Below, in pieces: positions 1-11,100 of a DNA stretch of 64,000 nucleotides (position 1 is the first letter of the stretch; the number at the start of each line of letters is the position of its first letter). Where the stretch lies: positions 62,001-126,000 of the forward strand of contig JAPFFF010000030.1 of assembly GCA_039105265.1 (NCBI GenBank). Direction: 5' to 3'. Below the pieces are notes generated by a model. The model worked only from the letters and a program-made list of their open reading frames with translations. It ran no database searches and was not told where the DNA came from. The translations under genes and the position numbers were made by a program. The DNA is from Tritrichomonas musculus. Its lineage: Eukaryota; Parabasalia; Tritrichomonadida; Tritrichomonadidae.

Positions 1-189
1 GGTAAGCCCATGTTCAAAGGAGTTAATGATACATATTACAATTATCTCGTTAATGATGACAGTACTGTTGACACAATTCATCATCCACCTCCACCAGAAC
101 TTTGGATCTGTCAAGACACTTTCTTCACAATGGATGCCAAAAATGGTTTAGTCTATCATGGAACTCATATCCCTGAACATTTGATGTAA
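1..189 (+). CDS. C-terminal end of an unidentified Maverick gene (partial)
   Basis: The first 63 codons are open in frame 1 and end at TAA (187-189), so this is the tail of a gene starting left of the window. The visible part has a short proline run (HHPPPPE) and ends in PEHLM. I do not recognise a family. It is followed 61 bases later by the HNH gene on the same strand, so it most likely belongs to the outer Maverick. Confidence 0.6.
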   Translation, partial: GKPMFKGVNDTYYNYLVNDDSTVDTIHHPPPPELWICQDTFFTMDAKNGLVYHGTHIPEHLM

Positions 190-234
190 ATTGATGAGCC
201 ACTAATTTTCAAAATTCATGAAATCGTTTATATT

Positions 235-250
235 TTTATCGACAGCGAAA
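235..250 (+). promoter_or_regulatory. Maverick gene-start motif (Inr-like) before the HNH gene
   Basis: TTTATCGACAGCGAAA directly precedes the ATG at 251. It matches the pattern TTTATC(A/G)(A/C)(C/T)(A/G)(A/G)CGAAA seen before at least four other genes of the same element. The TCR start resembles the trichomonad initiator (TCA plus pyrimidine). Its position decides the start codon of the HNH gene. Confidence 0.5.
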
Positions 251-871
251 ATGGCAAGCAAAACAGACAACAACAACAACAACACATCATCAACCTTTGT
301 TCCATTAATTGATCATGACGATTATGAAATTCTTAATGAATACCCTTATACGATTCGACGAATCAAAGATAAATATGAAATCAGTGAAAGTGCTAATGGT
401 AAAGGATATATAGGAGTTAAGTTGAATGGTAAAACATATCTCAAGCATAGATTGATAGCTCTTCAATTCATTGAAAATGATGACCCTGAACACAAGACAC
501 AAGTAGACCATATCAATCATGATAGAACTGATAACAATATTGAAAATCTACGTTGGATTACTCCATCAAATAATAACATGAATAAGACATCGAGAAATGG
601 AATCAAATACGATTACATTGATGAATTACCTGATGATCATATAGATGTTGACACATATGAAACTCGCAATGGAATTCATGAATTTGGTGAAAAGGAATAC
701 TATTATTCACCATCAACGGATAAGTTTTATTACTTCAACGGTTCGAAATATCGAATACTTTATGTTAACAATTATGCTACTGGATTACGTGTTAAGATGA
801 CTGACATTAATAAGAAACAAGTATCAGTGTATTACACAAAATTCAAAATTCAATATGATTTACTTGATTAA
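251..871 (+). CDS. HNH endonuclease-like protein of the outer Maverick
   Basis: A protein of about 206 aa with an HNH_3-type nuclease core in its first half: a KHRLIAL segment, then VDHINHDRTDNNIENLRW, the typical H-x(n)-N-x(n) layout of phage and homing-type HNH enzymes. These nick or cut DNA with a metal ion held by the HNH residues. The N-terminus is Asn-rich and acidic. The C-terminal third (aromatic-rich, KEYYYSPSTDKFYYFNGSKY) is unassigned and may bind DNA. The start at 251 is preferred over an upstream ATG at 218, because the motif TTTATCGACAGCGAAA, shared with other genes of this element, ends immediately before the 251 ATG. HNH genes of this type occur in large DNA viruses and some Mavericks; the role here is unknown. 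Confidence 0.75.
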   Translation: MASKTDNNNNNTSSTFVPLIDHDDYEILNEYPYTIRRIKDKYEISESANGKGYIGVKLNGKTYLKHRLIALQFIENDDPEHKTQVDHINHDRTDNNIENLRWITPSNNNMNKTSRNGIKYDYIDELPDDHIDVDTYETRNGIHEFGEKEYYYSPSTDKFYYFNGSKYRILYVNNYATGLRVKMTDINKKQVSVYYTKFKIQYDLLD

Positions 872-899
872 ATCATGAATGTAAAAATATATTTTTGTC

Positions 900-1337
900 T
901 CAGTATTCCAACATCAATTCTAACACAAACTGCTGTACATTAATCAAATTACCATTAAGATCAGTGAACCAAATTCTGAAGTGATCTTTCACGTGATTTA
1001 CTTCATACTTTTTGTATTTGCATAACACAGTGTTAGTGAAACAGATAAATGAATCCAAATAATTATCTCTTTCAACGAATGAAGCATGAAGCATAACATC
1101 TCCTACTAATGCATTACTAAATATGCACCTACAATGAATGACATGAATATATTTAGGGTTCTTACTAAACATGAATTCATGCGGCCATTTTCTTTCATAA
1201 TATTTGGATGGACTATCGCCAGCGCCTTGCACATAGAAGTATGTTTTTGTAACAATAGGTCTATTAACGTTTGACTTAGTCAATGCAAAAGGATCTGTAT
1301 TATTATCGTCATCTGAGCTCGTTGTATTCATTTGCAT
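900..1337 (-). CDS. Conserved-looking 145-aa Maverick protein of unknown function
   Basis: An intact reading frame of 145 codons on the minus strand, divergent from the fibre gene, with its ATG 39 bases from that gene's ATG. A second in-frame Met lies two codons in. No motif is diagnostic. The C-terminal third alternates hydrophobic and polar residues (FRIWFTDLNGNLI, then QQFVLELMLEY), which suggests a beta-rich fold. A jelly-roll minor structural protein of the fossil element is one possibility, but that rests on texture only. The 3' end lies 28 bases from the HNH gene's stop, so these two genes converge. Confidence 0.55.
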   Translation of the reverse strand: MQMNTTSSDDDNNTDPFALTKSNVNRPIVTKTYFYVQGAGDSPSKYYERKWPHEFMFSKNPKYIHVIHCRCIFSNALVGDVMLHASFVERDNYLDSFICFTNTVLCKYKKYEVNHVKDHFRIWFTDLNGNLINVQQFVLELMLEY

Positions 1338-1351
1338 TCACGTTAAATTTA

Positions 1352-1368
1352 TTTTACTATCAACGAAA
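1352..1368 (+). promoter_or_regulatory. Maverick gene-start motif before the fibre-like gene
   Basis: TTTTACTATCAACGAAA lies 8 bases before the ATG at 1377. The core TATCAACGAAA matches the motif before other outer-Maverick genes. The next bases (ATTCAAAA) are also shared with the leader of the gene that starts at 15730 on the minus strand. Confidence 0.5.
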
Positions 1369-1679
1369 TTCAAAACATGTCTTACTCAAAGCAACAAGTA
1401 GATGAAAACACTGATTACAAAGCTGGTCATGCAATTTCATTAGAGGATAGAATGATTTCAGTCAAATATGATTCAACATTATGTCTCAATTCTGAAGGTG
1501 CTTTATCAGTCGTTAATTCAGGATCGTCAGGTGGTTCAAGTGATGATTACATTGCAGGTAAAGGTATTCAAATCAATAACAACGCAATTAATGCTAATGT
1601 GGATGGATCAACTATTAAAGTCAATGACAAAAATCAATTAGAAGTTATTAATGGAGGAGGTGGTGGTGATGGTAAAGAA

Positions 1680-2450
1680 TACAAAGCTGGTAAAGCATTA
1701 AATTTAAACACTGATGCCACATTTGATGTTAAAGTTGATGATTCAACCATTAAAGTCAATGACAAAAATGAATTAACCGTCCCTCAACCAACAATCCCAT
1801 CATATTCAGCTGGTCAAGCACTTTCATTAGATGCAAACAACAAATTTGATGTCAATGTTGATGGTACAACGATTAAAGTTAATGGTAATCAATTAACCGT
1901 CCCTCAGCCAACTATCCCAACATATACTGCTGGTCAAGCACTTTCATTAGATGCAAACAACAAATTTGATGTCAATGTTGATGGTACAACAATTAAAGTT
2001 AATGGTAATCAATTAACCGTTCCTCAACCAACAATCCCAACATATACAGCTGGTCAAGCCTTAACACTAGATTCCAACAATAAATTTGATGTCAATGTTG
2101 ATGGTACAACGATTAAACTTAATGAACAAAATCAATTGACAGCCATTAATGAAGGAAAAACATATACTGCTGGTGATGGAATTGAAATTGAAGCAACAAC
2201 TATTAAAGCTCGAATTGATGGCACAACAATCAAATGTGAGAATGGTGTTCTTAATGTTCCTCAACCAACTATCCCAACATATACAGCTGGTCAAGCTCTT
2301 ACGTTAGATGATTCACATAAATTCAATGTTTCGATTGATGGTTCAACGATAAAAGTTAATGACAAAAATCAACTTGAAGCAATTAATGGTGGTGGTTCTT
2401 CATATAAAGCAGGTGACGGTATATCAATCAATAATGACACCATTTCTGTT
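1680..2450 (+). repeat. About 120-bp tandem coding repeats in the fibre-like gene
   Basis: Tandem units of about 40 codons. Three neighbours, starting near 1800, 1920 and 2040, differ by only a few bases. Less similar copies flank them on both sides. This implies recent expansion by unequal exchange. Confidence 0.8.
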
Positions 2451-4042
2451 AATCAAAACTGGTTTGACATTAGAGATTCAATTAACAATCCTGATGGCAC
2501 ATTTCAATTTCAGAACATCTCTAAAGACGCATCAAAGCAAGACATTAAATTATGCTGTATTGAAGCAAGATATCCTAAAGCAACTAGAGAATTCTTTACA
2601 CAATCGTTAGGATTGAATCCTGATTACGAACTTGATTTCAATACATCCATCAATCAAGAGTCCGTAAGTTCAAATGAGGCTTCGATAAATGATGAAACAT
2701 CTTACTATCTATTAACCATTACTGATATACCAAATGATTTACATTTATCATCAAATACTGAAGTTGATTTCCTTAACATTCATTTACCCGATTATATTAA
2801 AGACCAACATGGTAAACCAATTGAAACAGTAACGTGTAAAGTGAAGAATACTGATAATGGATACATTTGTGATATCGAAAGCTCTGGAACAAATGAAAAT
2901 TCAAATTTAGAATTCATTAATGTTAATGAAGTTATTCCGTCAGATTTAGTTTCATTCAGTGATGTGGGCTGTGATTTTGACATTAAACACATCGTTAATT
3001 TAACTGATCAATCAATATTACAGAATGAAGGAAGTGAAGTAAGGATTTGTGATAAAGATAAACGAGCATTAGCGATATTCATTAGTGATGGTGCTGGTAA
3101 GTTTGCAATTCATGGTTCAGATTTGCCTTCAGATAGTCTTGATTTACCTAATTCAATATTTCATTACAATCATGAATTACATAAAGAGTTATTCAAGAAT
3201 GTGGTCAAAATTGAATTCAGTATTGCAGCAGATTCATATGCATACAAAACGTATTCATTCAATAACTTTCATATAGAACTGGGTTCACCTAAATACATCA
3301 TACCATTCATTCATGAAACTCTTGCCGTTCCGACTGGATCTATGGACAATGCCCTCGGTTTGAAAAACCTTGATCCTTCAGATGATCGAACGTACTACAC
3401 AATTGAATACTTAGATGATAACGTCAAACCTGGTATCATGTCAAGTTCATCATTAAATCTTAAAGAAATGCTCTTACGTGGTGAGTTAATGATTGACATC
3501 ATTTATGACAAAACTAATATCAAAACTGAGAACGTCATTAGATGTAAAGAATTAATAGCAGACAATGGATTCACATTACATAAATCACCTTTGATATTCA
3601 TCTATGAACCTAATGACTTCGGTGAGGAAATCATTAATGGTATCAAACACTGGTACATTGATTTCGGTTATGATATTGAAAGTGATGAATTTAAAGCATT
3701 ACCAGTTGATCAGCCATTCGAATTCATTGATAATAAAGTATTTGGTTTACATTATTGTTTTACAAAGAAGTTGGCATACACTGCTGAAGATGAATCACAT
3801 TATAGTTGGCAAGGCAAAAATATATACTATCATGCTAAAGAAGATGTTCGCATTCTTGAGAAGTATCAAAACAAACAATTGTTTCACACAGCTATTGTCA
3901 TTAGTAAATGCGATGAATTGAAACTTGTGCTACAGAAACGATTCGGAATGGTGAAAGATATTGAAGGCTCAGTTGTCGAATTCCTTCGTGATCACATGAA
4001 AATAACGTTCATTAGTAATAAATCTGGTAAAGAATTGGACTA

Positions 4043-4047
4043 TTTCG
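4043..4047. repeat. Target-site duplication TTTCG, left copy
   Basis: The five bases TTTCG abut the left end of the inner Maverick and recur at 11960-11964 directly after its right end. Mavericks make 5-6 bp duplications on insertion. Confidence 0.85.
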
Positions 4048-4385
4048 AGTAGTGTACAAAAGGGGTGATTTAAGACCGGGGGTCTTAAAACGCTTCGCTT
4101 CCCCCCTTTCTCGGTTCTCCGCTCTTGACGAGCTTCGAACCGACCACCATAAATATAGGTCATCAATGCGGTCCATAACTGTCTTTAGTTTTTGATTTGT
4201 TATACGAGACCCTATATTGCGCATAAAAACCTTTATTTTCACATTAGAAGTATATGTTAGTAGTCAAAAAAGTGTTATCTTTATACCTGAAATGTGAAAT
4301 GAAAAACGAAATTTCTCATAAAATTTTAATATATTTATACTTTTTAAAAATATTGAAATAAAATTTTAAAAAAATTTTGTGAATT
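4048..4385 (+). repeat. Inner Maverick left terminal inverted repeat
   Basis: About 340 bp that reappear inverted at the right end. The outer part is G/C-richer and contains a perfect-stem hairpin; the inner part is very AT-rich. Similarity fades just after the shared TTTTTAAAAATATTGAAA stretch. Confidence 0.85.
4069..4089. repeat. Subterminal hairpin in the left inverted repeat
   Basis: A 9-bp perfect stem, TTTAAGACC with GGTCTTAAA, around a 3-base GGG loop, 21 bases in from the element end. The mirror copy is at 11918-11938. The other two nested elements have hairpins in comparable positions. Confidence 0.7.
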
Positions 4386-4470
4386 GTGATATAAAATGTT
4401 ATTCTCTCAAAATTTTTTTTTTATTCTTTTAATTTTAATTTTTTATCCGCAATACAAATAACACCAAAAA

Positions 4471-4971
4471 ATGACTAAACAAGTTGCATACGTTTCTATT
4501 AATAAATTATGTGATAAATTAGAGGAATTTATTAAAGACCACAGTGTTGACAGCGCAGCTGGCCTTGGCTTTGCCAATGATTTAAAAACAAATGCATATG
4601 AATATTATGTTTTATTTAGTAAAGATACAGTATATGAAGATAGATTTGATAGTAATTATGTAGTATTTAAACCAATATTGATATCACTTTGGAAAAGACA
4701 ACAATTGAAATATAATGATTTATGCAAGCTGTTTGAATGTGAAAAATTATATATTAAAGCCAAATCTAAAGGTGCACATTACAACATAAACACTAAAGAG
4801 AATCTACAAAATTTGGTCATTGAACGTGAACCAAAAAAGTTTACTAATAGAGATGGAAAAGAAATAGTATACCATGATATTCGAAATTATGACACATACA
4901 GTTTGGTTAAAGAAATAGAATCCCGCTTAAAGACTAACTATCAGCAATTCATCAAAGAATGTGGCTTGTGA
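4471..4971 (+). CDS. Unknown 166-aa protein of the inner Maverick
   Basis: An intact frame starting at an ATG about 85 bases inside the left terminal repeat. The product is charged and mixed (MTKQVAYVSINKLCDKLEEF at the start). Its C-terminal part, NRDGKEIVYHDIRNYDTYSL, resembles no family I can name. The outer element has no visible counterpart in the window, though one could lie to the left. The leader CAAATAACACCAAAAA lacks the gene-start motif used by the outer element. Confidence 0.6.
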   Translation: MTKQVAYVSINKLCDKLEEFIKDHSVDSAAGLGFANDLKTNAYEYYVLFSKDTVYEDRFDSNYVVFKPILISLWKRQQLKYNDLCKLFECEKLYIKAKSKGAHYNINTKENLQNLVIEREPKKFTNRDGKEIVYHDIRNYDTYSLVKEIESRLKTNYQQFIKECGL

Positions 4972-4995
4972 AAACACAAGACTCAAGCTCTGCTT

Positions 4996-5484
4996 GTGGC
5001 TTATAATAGGTATACTTATAATTCAAATTTATATGTTTCTGGCAAAATATCATCAAATGGTTCAAATACGATTACTCATTATGCGCCAATTGAAGCTGGT
5101 GAAAATATTGAAGATTACACACTTGGGAAACCAGTATTTATGTCTGGTCATGTGTATAAAAACGTTAATGGTTCATTCGTGAGTTCTACAGCAACAGATT
5201 CAGTTGATTGCATTAGTAGTGTTAAAATAAATGGTTCATGGAAAGAGTATATTGGTGTAATCACTAGTATTGATAAAGAAAAAAATAACATTACATTCGC
5301 TACACATGGAGACTATTTATTTTATGTTGATGATGCTAATTTATATGCAATAGGTGATGTGATTCTATATGATGGAAGAATATTGGATGAAGATTATGCA
5401 TTAACATTAAAGATTCAACAAAGTATTGTAGGAAAAGTGAGTGCAAAAATAAATGAACATATATTAGCGTTATTCAAAGCTTAA
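4996..5484 (+). pseudogene. Remnant of the fibre-protein C-terminal domain (inner Maverick)
   Basis: The frame aligns along most of its length with the last 150 or so residues of the outer element's fibre protein. Both share the order ITHY-PIE, GKPV/GAPV, DCI-SVK-NG-W-EY-G, ITFATHGDYL and a final LA(L/I)FK. The repeat shaft and N-terminal part present in the outer element are absent here. It lies 24 bases after the 166-aa gene. Keeping only this domain suggests it is a stable, separately folding tip or attachment module. It is treated as a fossil fragment. Confidence 0.65.
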
Positions 5485-5530
5485 ATCTTAAATAGCTATC
5501 TTTAAACTTATGCCAGCAACTTTGTTGCGG

Positions 5531-6040
5531 TCATGTCGCTAATTTTAGCGATATGCCATATTTGATAAACTGTGAGTATACATCATTATAAGCATATTTC
5601 ATATCTTCAGTTTTATTGTTTTTCGTTATGAGAATCTTTGAGATATATATTAATTTATCGCTACTACAACATGAATTACATGCTATATCTTCATTTAATA
5701 CTAATTCTACTTTATCAGCATCTGTCAATAATTTTATCATATTCATTAATGATGTAGTATTGCAAACTAAATATGAATTGACTTTTAATGGATTATCTTC
5801 ATAAACATTCACTAGCATTTCTAAAAATTTATTTTTTTGTTCAAGAGTCTCCAATTGTGAATAATTCTTTAAATCCGATAATGAATTGCTTCTGCTGAGT
5901 GTCTTAGAGGCATCTATTTGTTGAATATTAGGATAAGGCAACTGTGTTATTTTGATATTAGTATTTTGTTCTTGCGATATAGTGGTATTATTCTTGCTTT
6001 TCGCTTCTGATGATAATATGCGAGCTTGTCGTAAAGTCAT
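5531..6040 (-). CDS. Conserved Maverick protein, 169 aa (MTLRQARILSSE family)
   Basis: Homologous to the 217-aa protein at 15077-15730 of the outer element. Both begin MTL(R/H)QARILSSE and end with the same C-terminal domain (KILITK, then KTEDMKYAYND and FIKYG-SLK). The middle is Gln/Ser-rich and variable, as in a linker. The conserved C-terminal domain of about 110 residues contains paired cysteines (NSCCSS; CGCS in the other copy). It lies between the fibre gene and the small basic gene in both elements. Function is unknown. Conservation across two Maverick lineages indicates a core role. The start is the first ATG. Confidence 0.7.
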   Translation of the reverse strand: MTLRQARILSSEAKSKNNTTISQEQNTNIKITQLPYPNIQQIDASKTLSRSNSLSDLKNYSQLETLEQKNKFLEMLVNVYEDNPLKVNSYLVCNTTSLMNMIKLLTDADKVELVLNEDIACNSCCSSDKLIYISKILITKNNKTEDMKYAYNDVYSQFIKYGISLKLAT

Positions 6041-6047
6041 TTTTGTA

Positions 6048-6350
6048 TTATAAATAAAGATTGTTTACTGCTTTATTTAACAAATTTCTGACCTTCATAT
6101 TATATTCATATTTGCGTTGAATCTTATTACGTTTTGCTATTTTTTTTGGGTCAGTTGGCATAGGTTCCTTTAATATTTTTCGATAATATTGAAGACGTGA
6201 TTTGATTTGTTTAAGTGTTGATGATGCAAATGTTTTTCTTTCGTGCCATTGTTTAAGAGGTGGTAGTGTGAGGCAATCTTGCTGGTTCATGCGCATGCTC
6301 TGAGCAACTTCGCCAGCATAGCTGGAGCCACTGAAAGTGTCGTTGTTCAT
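6048..6350 (-). CDS. Small basic Maverick protein, 100 aa
   Basis: Homologue of the 77-aa protein at 15767-16000. Both contain LPPLK(Q/K)-HERKTFA, then SRLQYYRK, KIQ(R/Q)KY and VR-LLN-AV--LY. The product is rich in Lys and Arg. It is probably nucleic-acid binding or a small core-type protein, but that is inference from charge only. It precedes the integrase divergently, with the start codons 18 bases apart, as in the outer element. The N-terminal 20 residues are specific to this copy. Confidence 0.65.
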   Translation of the reverse strand: MNNDTFSGSSYAGEVAQSMRMNQQDCLTLPPLKQWHERKTFASSTLKQIKSRLQYYRKILKEPMPTDPKKIAKRNKIQRKYEYNMKVRNLLNKAVNNLYL

Positions 6351-6367
6351 TTAATACTAAATAAAAA

Positions 6368-8104
6368 ATGAATACTAGTAATTTACTTTATAATAACACG
6401 GATAAAATAATAAATGCTATAATAAATGAAAAGAGATACAAAGATGATATAGCAGATATTGAAGGAAATAATGATTTTATCTTTATTTACAATACAGTTA
6501 GAAAATGGATATGTAGAGAAATACATGACACATTAACCGAAGATTTTCATTATAAACATGATACTTGGGATTATAGAAATATTACATATTATTATGACAA
6601 AATATTTACAGAAAATGATAATATACAAATAAGGAATTTTATATCAATTAACTACAAAGAAATTCATGAAAAATTACTTGATAGTATAGCATATCAGAGG
6701 CATAAAAACTATATGAATACATATCAAAAGTGTAAAAATAGATTATTCGAAAAACTGAATAACAAACAAAAATATACTATAAGTCAAGCACGTTCATTGT
6801 TATCAGAAAATAATAAACTTCCAATAACCGAAGATGATTTTAGAAGATTATATGATATATTTGTTGGAGAATGGAATAAAAGATAAGAATCTGAGACACC
6901 ACAAAGACACATATTAAGAGACACATTCACGGACAAACTAAATGATTTTGTCGTATTTAATCATGAAAGATTATTAAATAAAGATGAATTCGCTAGAGTT
7001 AGTCAAAATTGGGGACAAACATCATTATCACTTGATGAATGGTATGATAGATATGTTAACAAATTTTATTATCAGCCAACAACGCATACTACCTATACTA
7101 TTCCAGAAGAGCAAAATTATATTGGATTTAAATCAGAGAACAAAATAAGAGCATTACAAAGAATATTTCCTGGTAAGAAGGTTAATATATATGAACATAC
7201 ATCATATTTCCCATTAAAATCAAATAAAAAGTATCAATTGCATAAAGTATCATCGAGATATTCATATATTATTGATTTGATGTTTGTAGATAAACTGTGT
7301 TATCTTGTTATGATAAACGTTAACACAAGATATTTATATGTTGAATTAGTGAACCAAATTTTGTTTGACAATGGAGAAAACATAGATGCGAAAAGACAAC
7401 GCTTTGCTAAATATGAAAAATCAGCTGATAATTATTTAAAGACACTCGATAAAATAATAAAATCAGGTGTCATCATTAAGCATTTAACATTTGATGGAGA
7501 AGGTTCGTTTAACTCGAGAAAGGCACAAAATTATTATAATTCTCATGGTATTCATTGGAGAACTGCACCAAGAATGAAAATGGGTAATTATCCAGATTTT
7601 ATGAAACGTGAGCAGAAACAAACAAAAACTGACCCTATGCATAGTTCATTAGGGTTGATTGATAGAGTTATTAGAACATTAAGAGATATGGCATATAACA
7701 TGAGAGTAGGAATTATTACACCATCTATTATGAATGAATTAGTGAGACAATATAATAATGCACCACATAAAACATTATCTAAATATGCTGGCAAAAGCGT
7801 TAGTCCAAAACAAGTAAATGATGATAAAGAACTTGAATCATATATTGTTATGAATATATGTAAAGAGAACTATAATATTATGATGAGTGATGGATTTTAT
7901 TTAAATAAAGGTATGAGTGTTAAACTGTATAATGAAAAGGATGGAATGATGAAAAGAAGGACAAATGTGCAACCAGGTAAATATAAAGTTATTGGGTTTG
8001 CTAATGGATTATATAGAGTTGTTGATGACAGCAAAGCTGGCTCCGATAAAATCGGCGAAAAAAATAATATTCAATCAATACCTAGATTTAAACTGGATGC
8101 TTAA
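6368..8104 (+). pseudogene. Maverick integrase (rve/DDE family), inner element, fragmentary
   Basis: Reading frames across this stretch match the outer element's integrase from end to end. They show an N-terminal helical region with SQARSLLSE; the catalytic core with an IIDLMFVDKL strand and LTFDGEGSF; an HSSLGLIDRVIRT segment at the place of the third acidic residue; and a C-terminal MMKRRT-VQPGKYKV region. The enzyme would join element ends to target DNA. Its 3' end overlaps the convergent polymerase gene by 17 bases. It is not a single continuous frame and is treated as a fossil. Confidence 0.75.
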
Positions 8105-11100
8105 AATATTCATCTATACAGCCACTTTCATATTCAGTTTTTATACATCTTTCGAATTTTTTTCTAGTGGATACTGTCATATTTTTGTTCATATCGAAAC
8201 ATGGTTGACCTTTTGTTAAATCAAATGTTATAGAGTTTCCATTAAATAACGTTTCATATAATTTCATAACATCTCCATTAAAATCTTCATTATATTTATA
8301 CTTGATAGAATTTTGTGTAAGTCCTTTGCCACGAATCATATATGCTATATCACCTGTGGAATCTTGTAGTTTATCAATATACATCTTTTTCATCAAAAAG
8401 AATGATTCAATTGCTTGAGGCATTTCTTTGTGGCCATTTATCTCTGGGAAATCTGAGTGGAATTGGCCAAGATTTTTACCTATGAGTTCTCTATTATATT
8501 TATCTCTAAATGCTTTCTCTAATTTTGGTAAATCAGCGGATTCTATATGTAGGCTATCTGTATCTTGGTAATAAATGTGGCATCCTATATCAAAAGCTAA
8601 ACACATTACTTCATTCATAATTCTCTTAGACATAGACAAAACTTGAATACCTAACAATGAAAAATTAAAATGTTTATCTATTTGTTTTAGAGTCTTAACT
8701 GCGTGAATTTTAGAGTTGTTCAATTGAATATCTTCAACTATTTTATTATAATTCTTCTGCCAAAATTTATCTAATTCATCTCCTTCACGTAAATATTTAT
8801 AATCTTTTTCAACTGGTTTCTCTATTGTTTTACCATAACACGAATTCATAATAAGTTTATAGAGATTTTGTAATGGATTATTTTGCTTTTTATATTCAAG
8901 TCTTTTATTGAAGATATCACTGATACATTCTCTTATTCTATAATCTTTTTTACCATCCCAATAGTATCCACGTAATATGTTAAACTCTATCTTTTGAAAC
9001 TCTATGTAATCCTCTAATGTGATATTATCAACAATCATTTTAATGGTTTGTCCTCCGGGTAGATAGTCGTTGTTTTTATTTAACCCATTTATCTTTTGAA
9101 CAATCAATGGAAATGGATAATGTTTATTTATTTTTGTTATCTCAATTTCTACAATATATGCGGATTGTTTAGAAAGAAATTCTAGGTTTAATTGTTCTGG
9201 TTGAATCACTTTAGGTTTTCCTTCAACTGTATACAATCTTTTCATTGCAGATGGATATAAACTAACTGCATCAAAATCTGATAGTGGTTTAGTTGTGTGA
9301 GAAGCATTATTGCTTCCCAGGTTGGTTCCACCAACGTGCCACTTTTTATTGTAAGCAGTCATGCATCTACCACCATATATTGCTTTTGAACAGAAATGCC
9401 TAACATGTCCACCTAATTTATAAAGATTTCTATTAGGATAATAAACCCTTTGGTTAAACACTTCATTTGCAAGAGATGATATACTAATAAATTTATAAAG
9501 GTTAATATTAAAATTTTCTTTAAATCCTTCACGCAATTTTTCAAATCCAATTCTCAAAATATTAACATCTTGTTGGCAATAGAATTCAGCATATTTGTAC
9601 ATATCAAAGTGTTTTTCGTCTATTCTGCATCCTTCAATCTTATCAATATTAGAGTTAAATAAAGTGTAATCTTCATCTGTCCACTGTTTATCTTCATTTA
9701 AGCCTGCTTCGCTTATTGTGCCAATATTTGTTTTTAGTCTTTCTAGTGTATAATATTTATATGGAAATATCTCTTTTTGTATTCCTTCTATATTAAACAT
9801 AGATGGTAATTGTGATAATTTGCATGATAATATTGGTAATGAATCTCTAAGATGAATCGTTTTATTATTATATTTTATATCTGCCATCATAGTTTTTGAA
9901 CCTTTTATGATAGATTTACATAAGCCAAAGTTTGCAAGCATTCTAATATCATACGCTAAATTATGGAAATATACTACTGATTCATCATCTAGATAATCTA
10001 ATAATTGTTTATTACAATCTTCACCTTTAAAACATTTTTTGTGATTTCCGTTTGCACTATGTACGACACACATATAAGGCTTGTGAATACTTGTACTAAC
10101 ATCTGCTTCAAAATCTGCATACCAATAACTTTTTTCTCCATCTTTTTTATTAATCTTTTTCTTTTCTTCTTTAATCAATTTTGTGCATTGTTCATCATTA
10201 TAATCAAGGTCAATAAGGTCAATATTACTGTCTACATCTTTATAGAATATTGTGTTTAAAACCTTATATTGTCCAAATGTAATAGGAACAAAATAATTGT
10301 TCTTCATTAATATTCTCACTAGGTCAGAAGAGTTAATAAAATATCGTGCGTTTCTCCAGTGGTCGCTATTGTATTCTTTATTGTATTTGTCCTCTGTGCA
10401 CTCACTTAAATGATTAATATAATATGTACTAAAAGGTGTTTTCTCTTCAAGGAAATAATGTTTATTGTATATATTCATTGTGTGTGTTCTATTTGGTTCA
10501 GCATTCTCTATACCTAAATAATGTTTTTCTTTGTTATTTTTAGTAGATATAACAGAGCGTTTTTTATTTATTCCATTTGCATCTTCATCTATGAATGATA
10601 ATTTAATATGCAGTTTGAACTCCATACATAATTCATTTAGTGATTTTTGTGAGAGATATCGTGTGTTAATTCTTAATCGCATTTTATTTAGTGTAGCATC
10701 GTCATAACATCCAGTTTGTTGTAAAGCATAAATAAAACAACAATCATCTAATTCTTTTCTTTGTTTACCTTTTTCGTTTACTAGAGATGTAAATATTTGT
10801 AATTTTTTAAGATATTTTTTTACATTTAATGGACAATTCTTATTTACTAAATATTGAAAGAAACTACCACCAACATCATTTTTAGCTTTAATACCTTTAA
10901 ATTTATTAAATTTAACAGCACTAAATAGACTCCATTCTGGTATCTTTTCTGCACCTTTTTCATAAAAATATTCTGGCACAACATTCTCAATATCAAATAT
11001 AAAGTGATTTTCGGTAAGATTATTCATTAATTGTTTATATACTTCTGGAGTCAATCGTTTTGAATGCCACTCCCCATTAACTTTGAAAGCTATTTTATAT

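Larger units (their letters stand above)
1377..4047 (+). pseudogene. Fibre-like repeat protein of the outer Maverick, 5' portion (gene interrupted by nested element)
   Basis: The reading frame is open for 2.67 kb until the inner element begins. Its N-terminal 370 or so residues consist of seven to eight repeats built on the pattern AGQALSLD-NKFDVNVDGTTIKVN-NQLTVPQP. The best copies have a DNA period of exactly 120 bp and are almost identical (around 1800, 1920 and 2040). Repeats of this texture resemble beta-helical phage tail-fibre and adhesin shafts, so a surface fibre or attachment role is inferred. The following 500 residues are non-repetitive and acidic. The other portion of the gene lies beyond the nested element (11960-15080). 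The start is supported by the shared gene-start motif. Confidence 0.7.
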
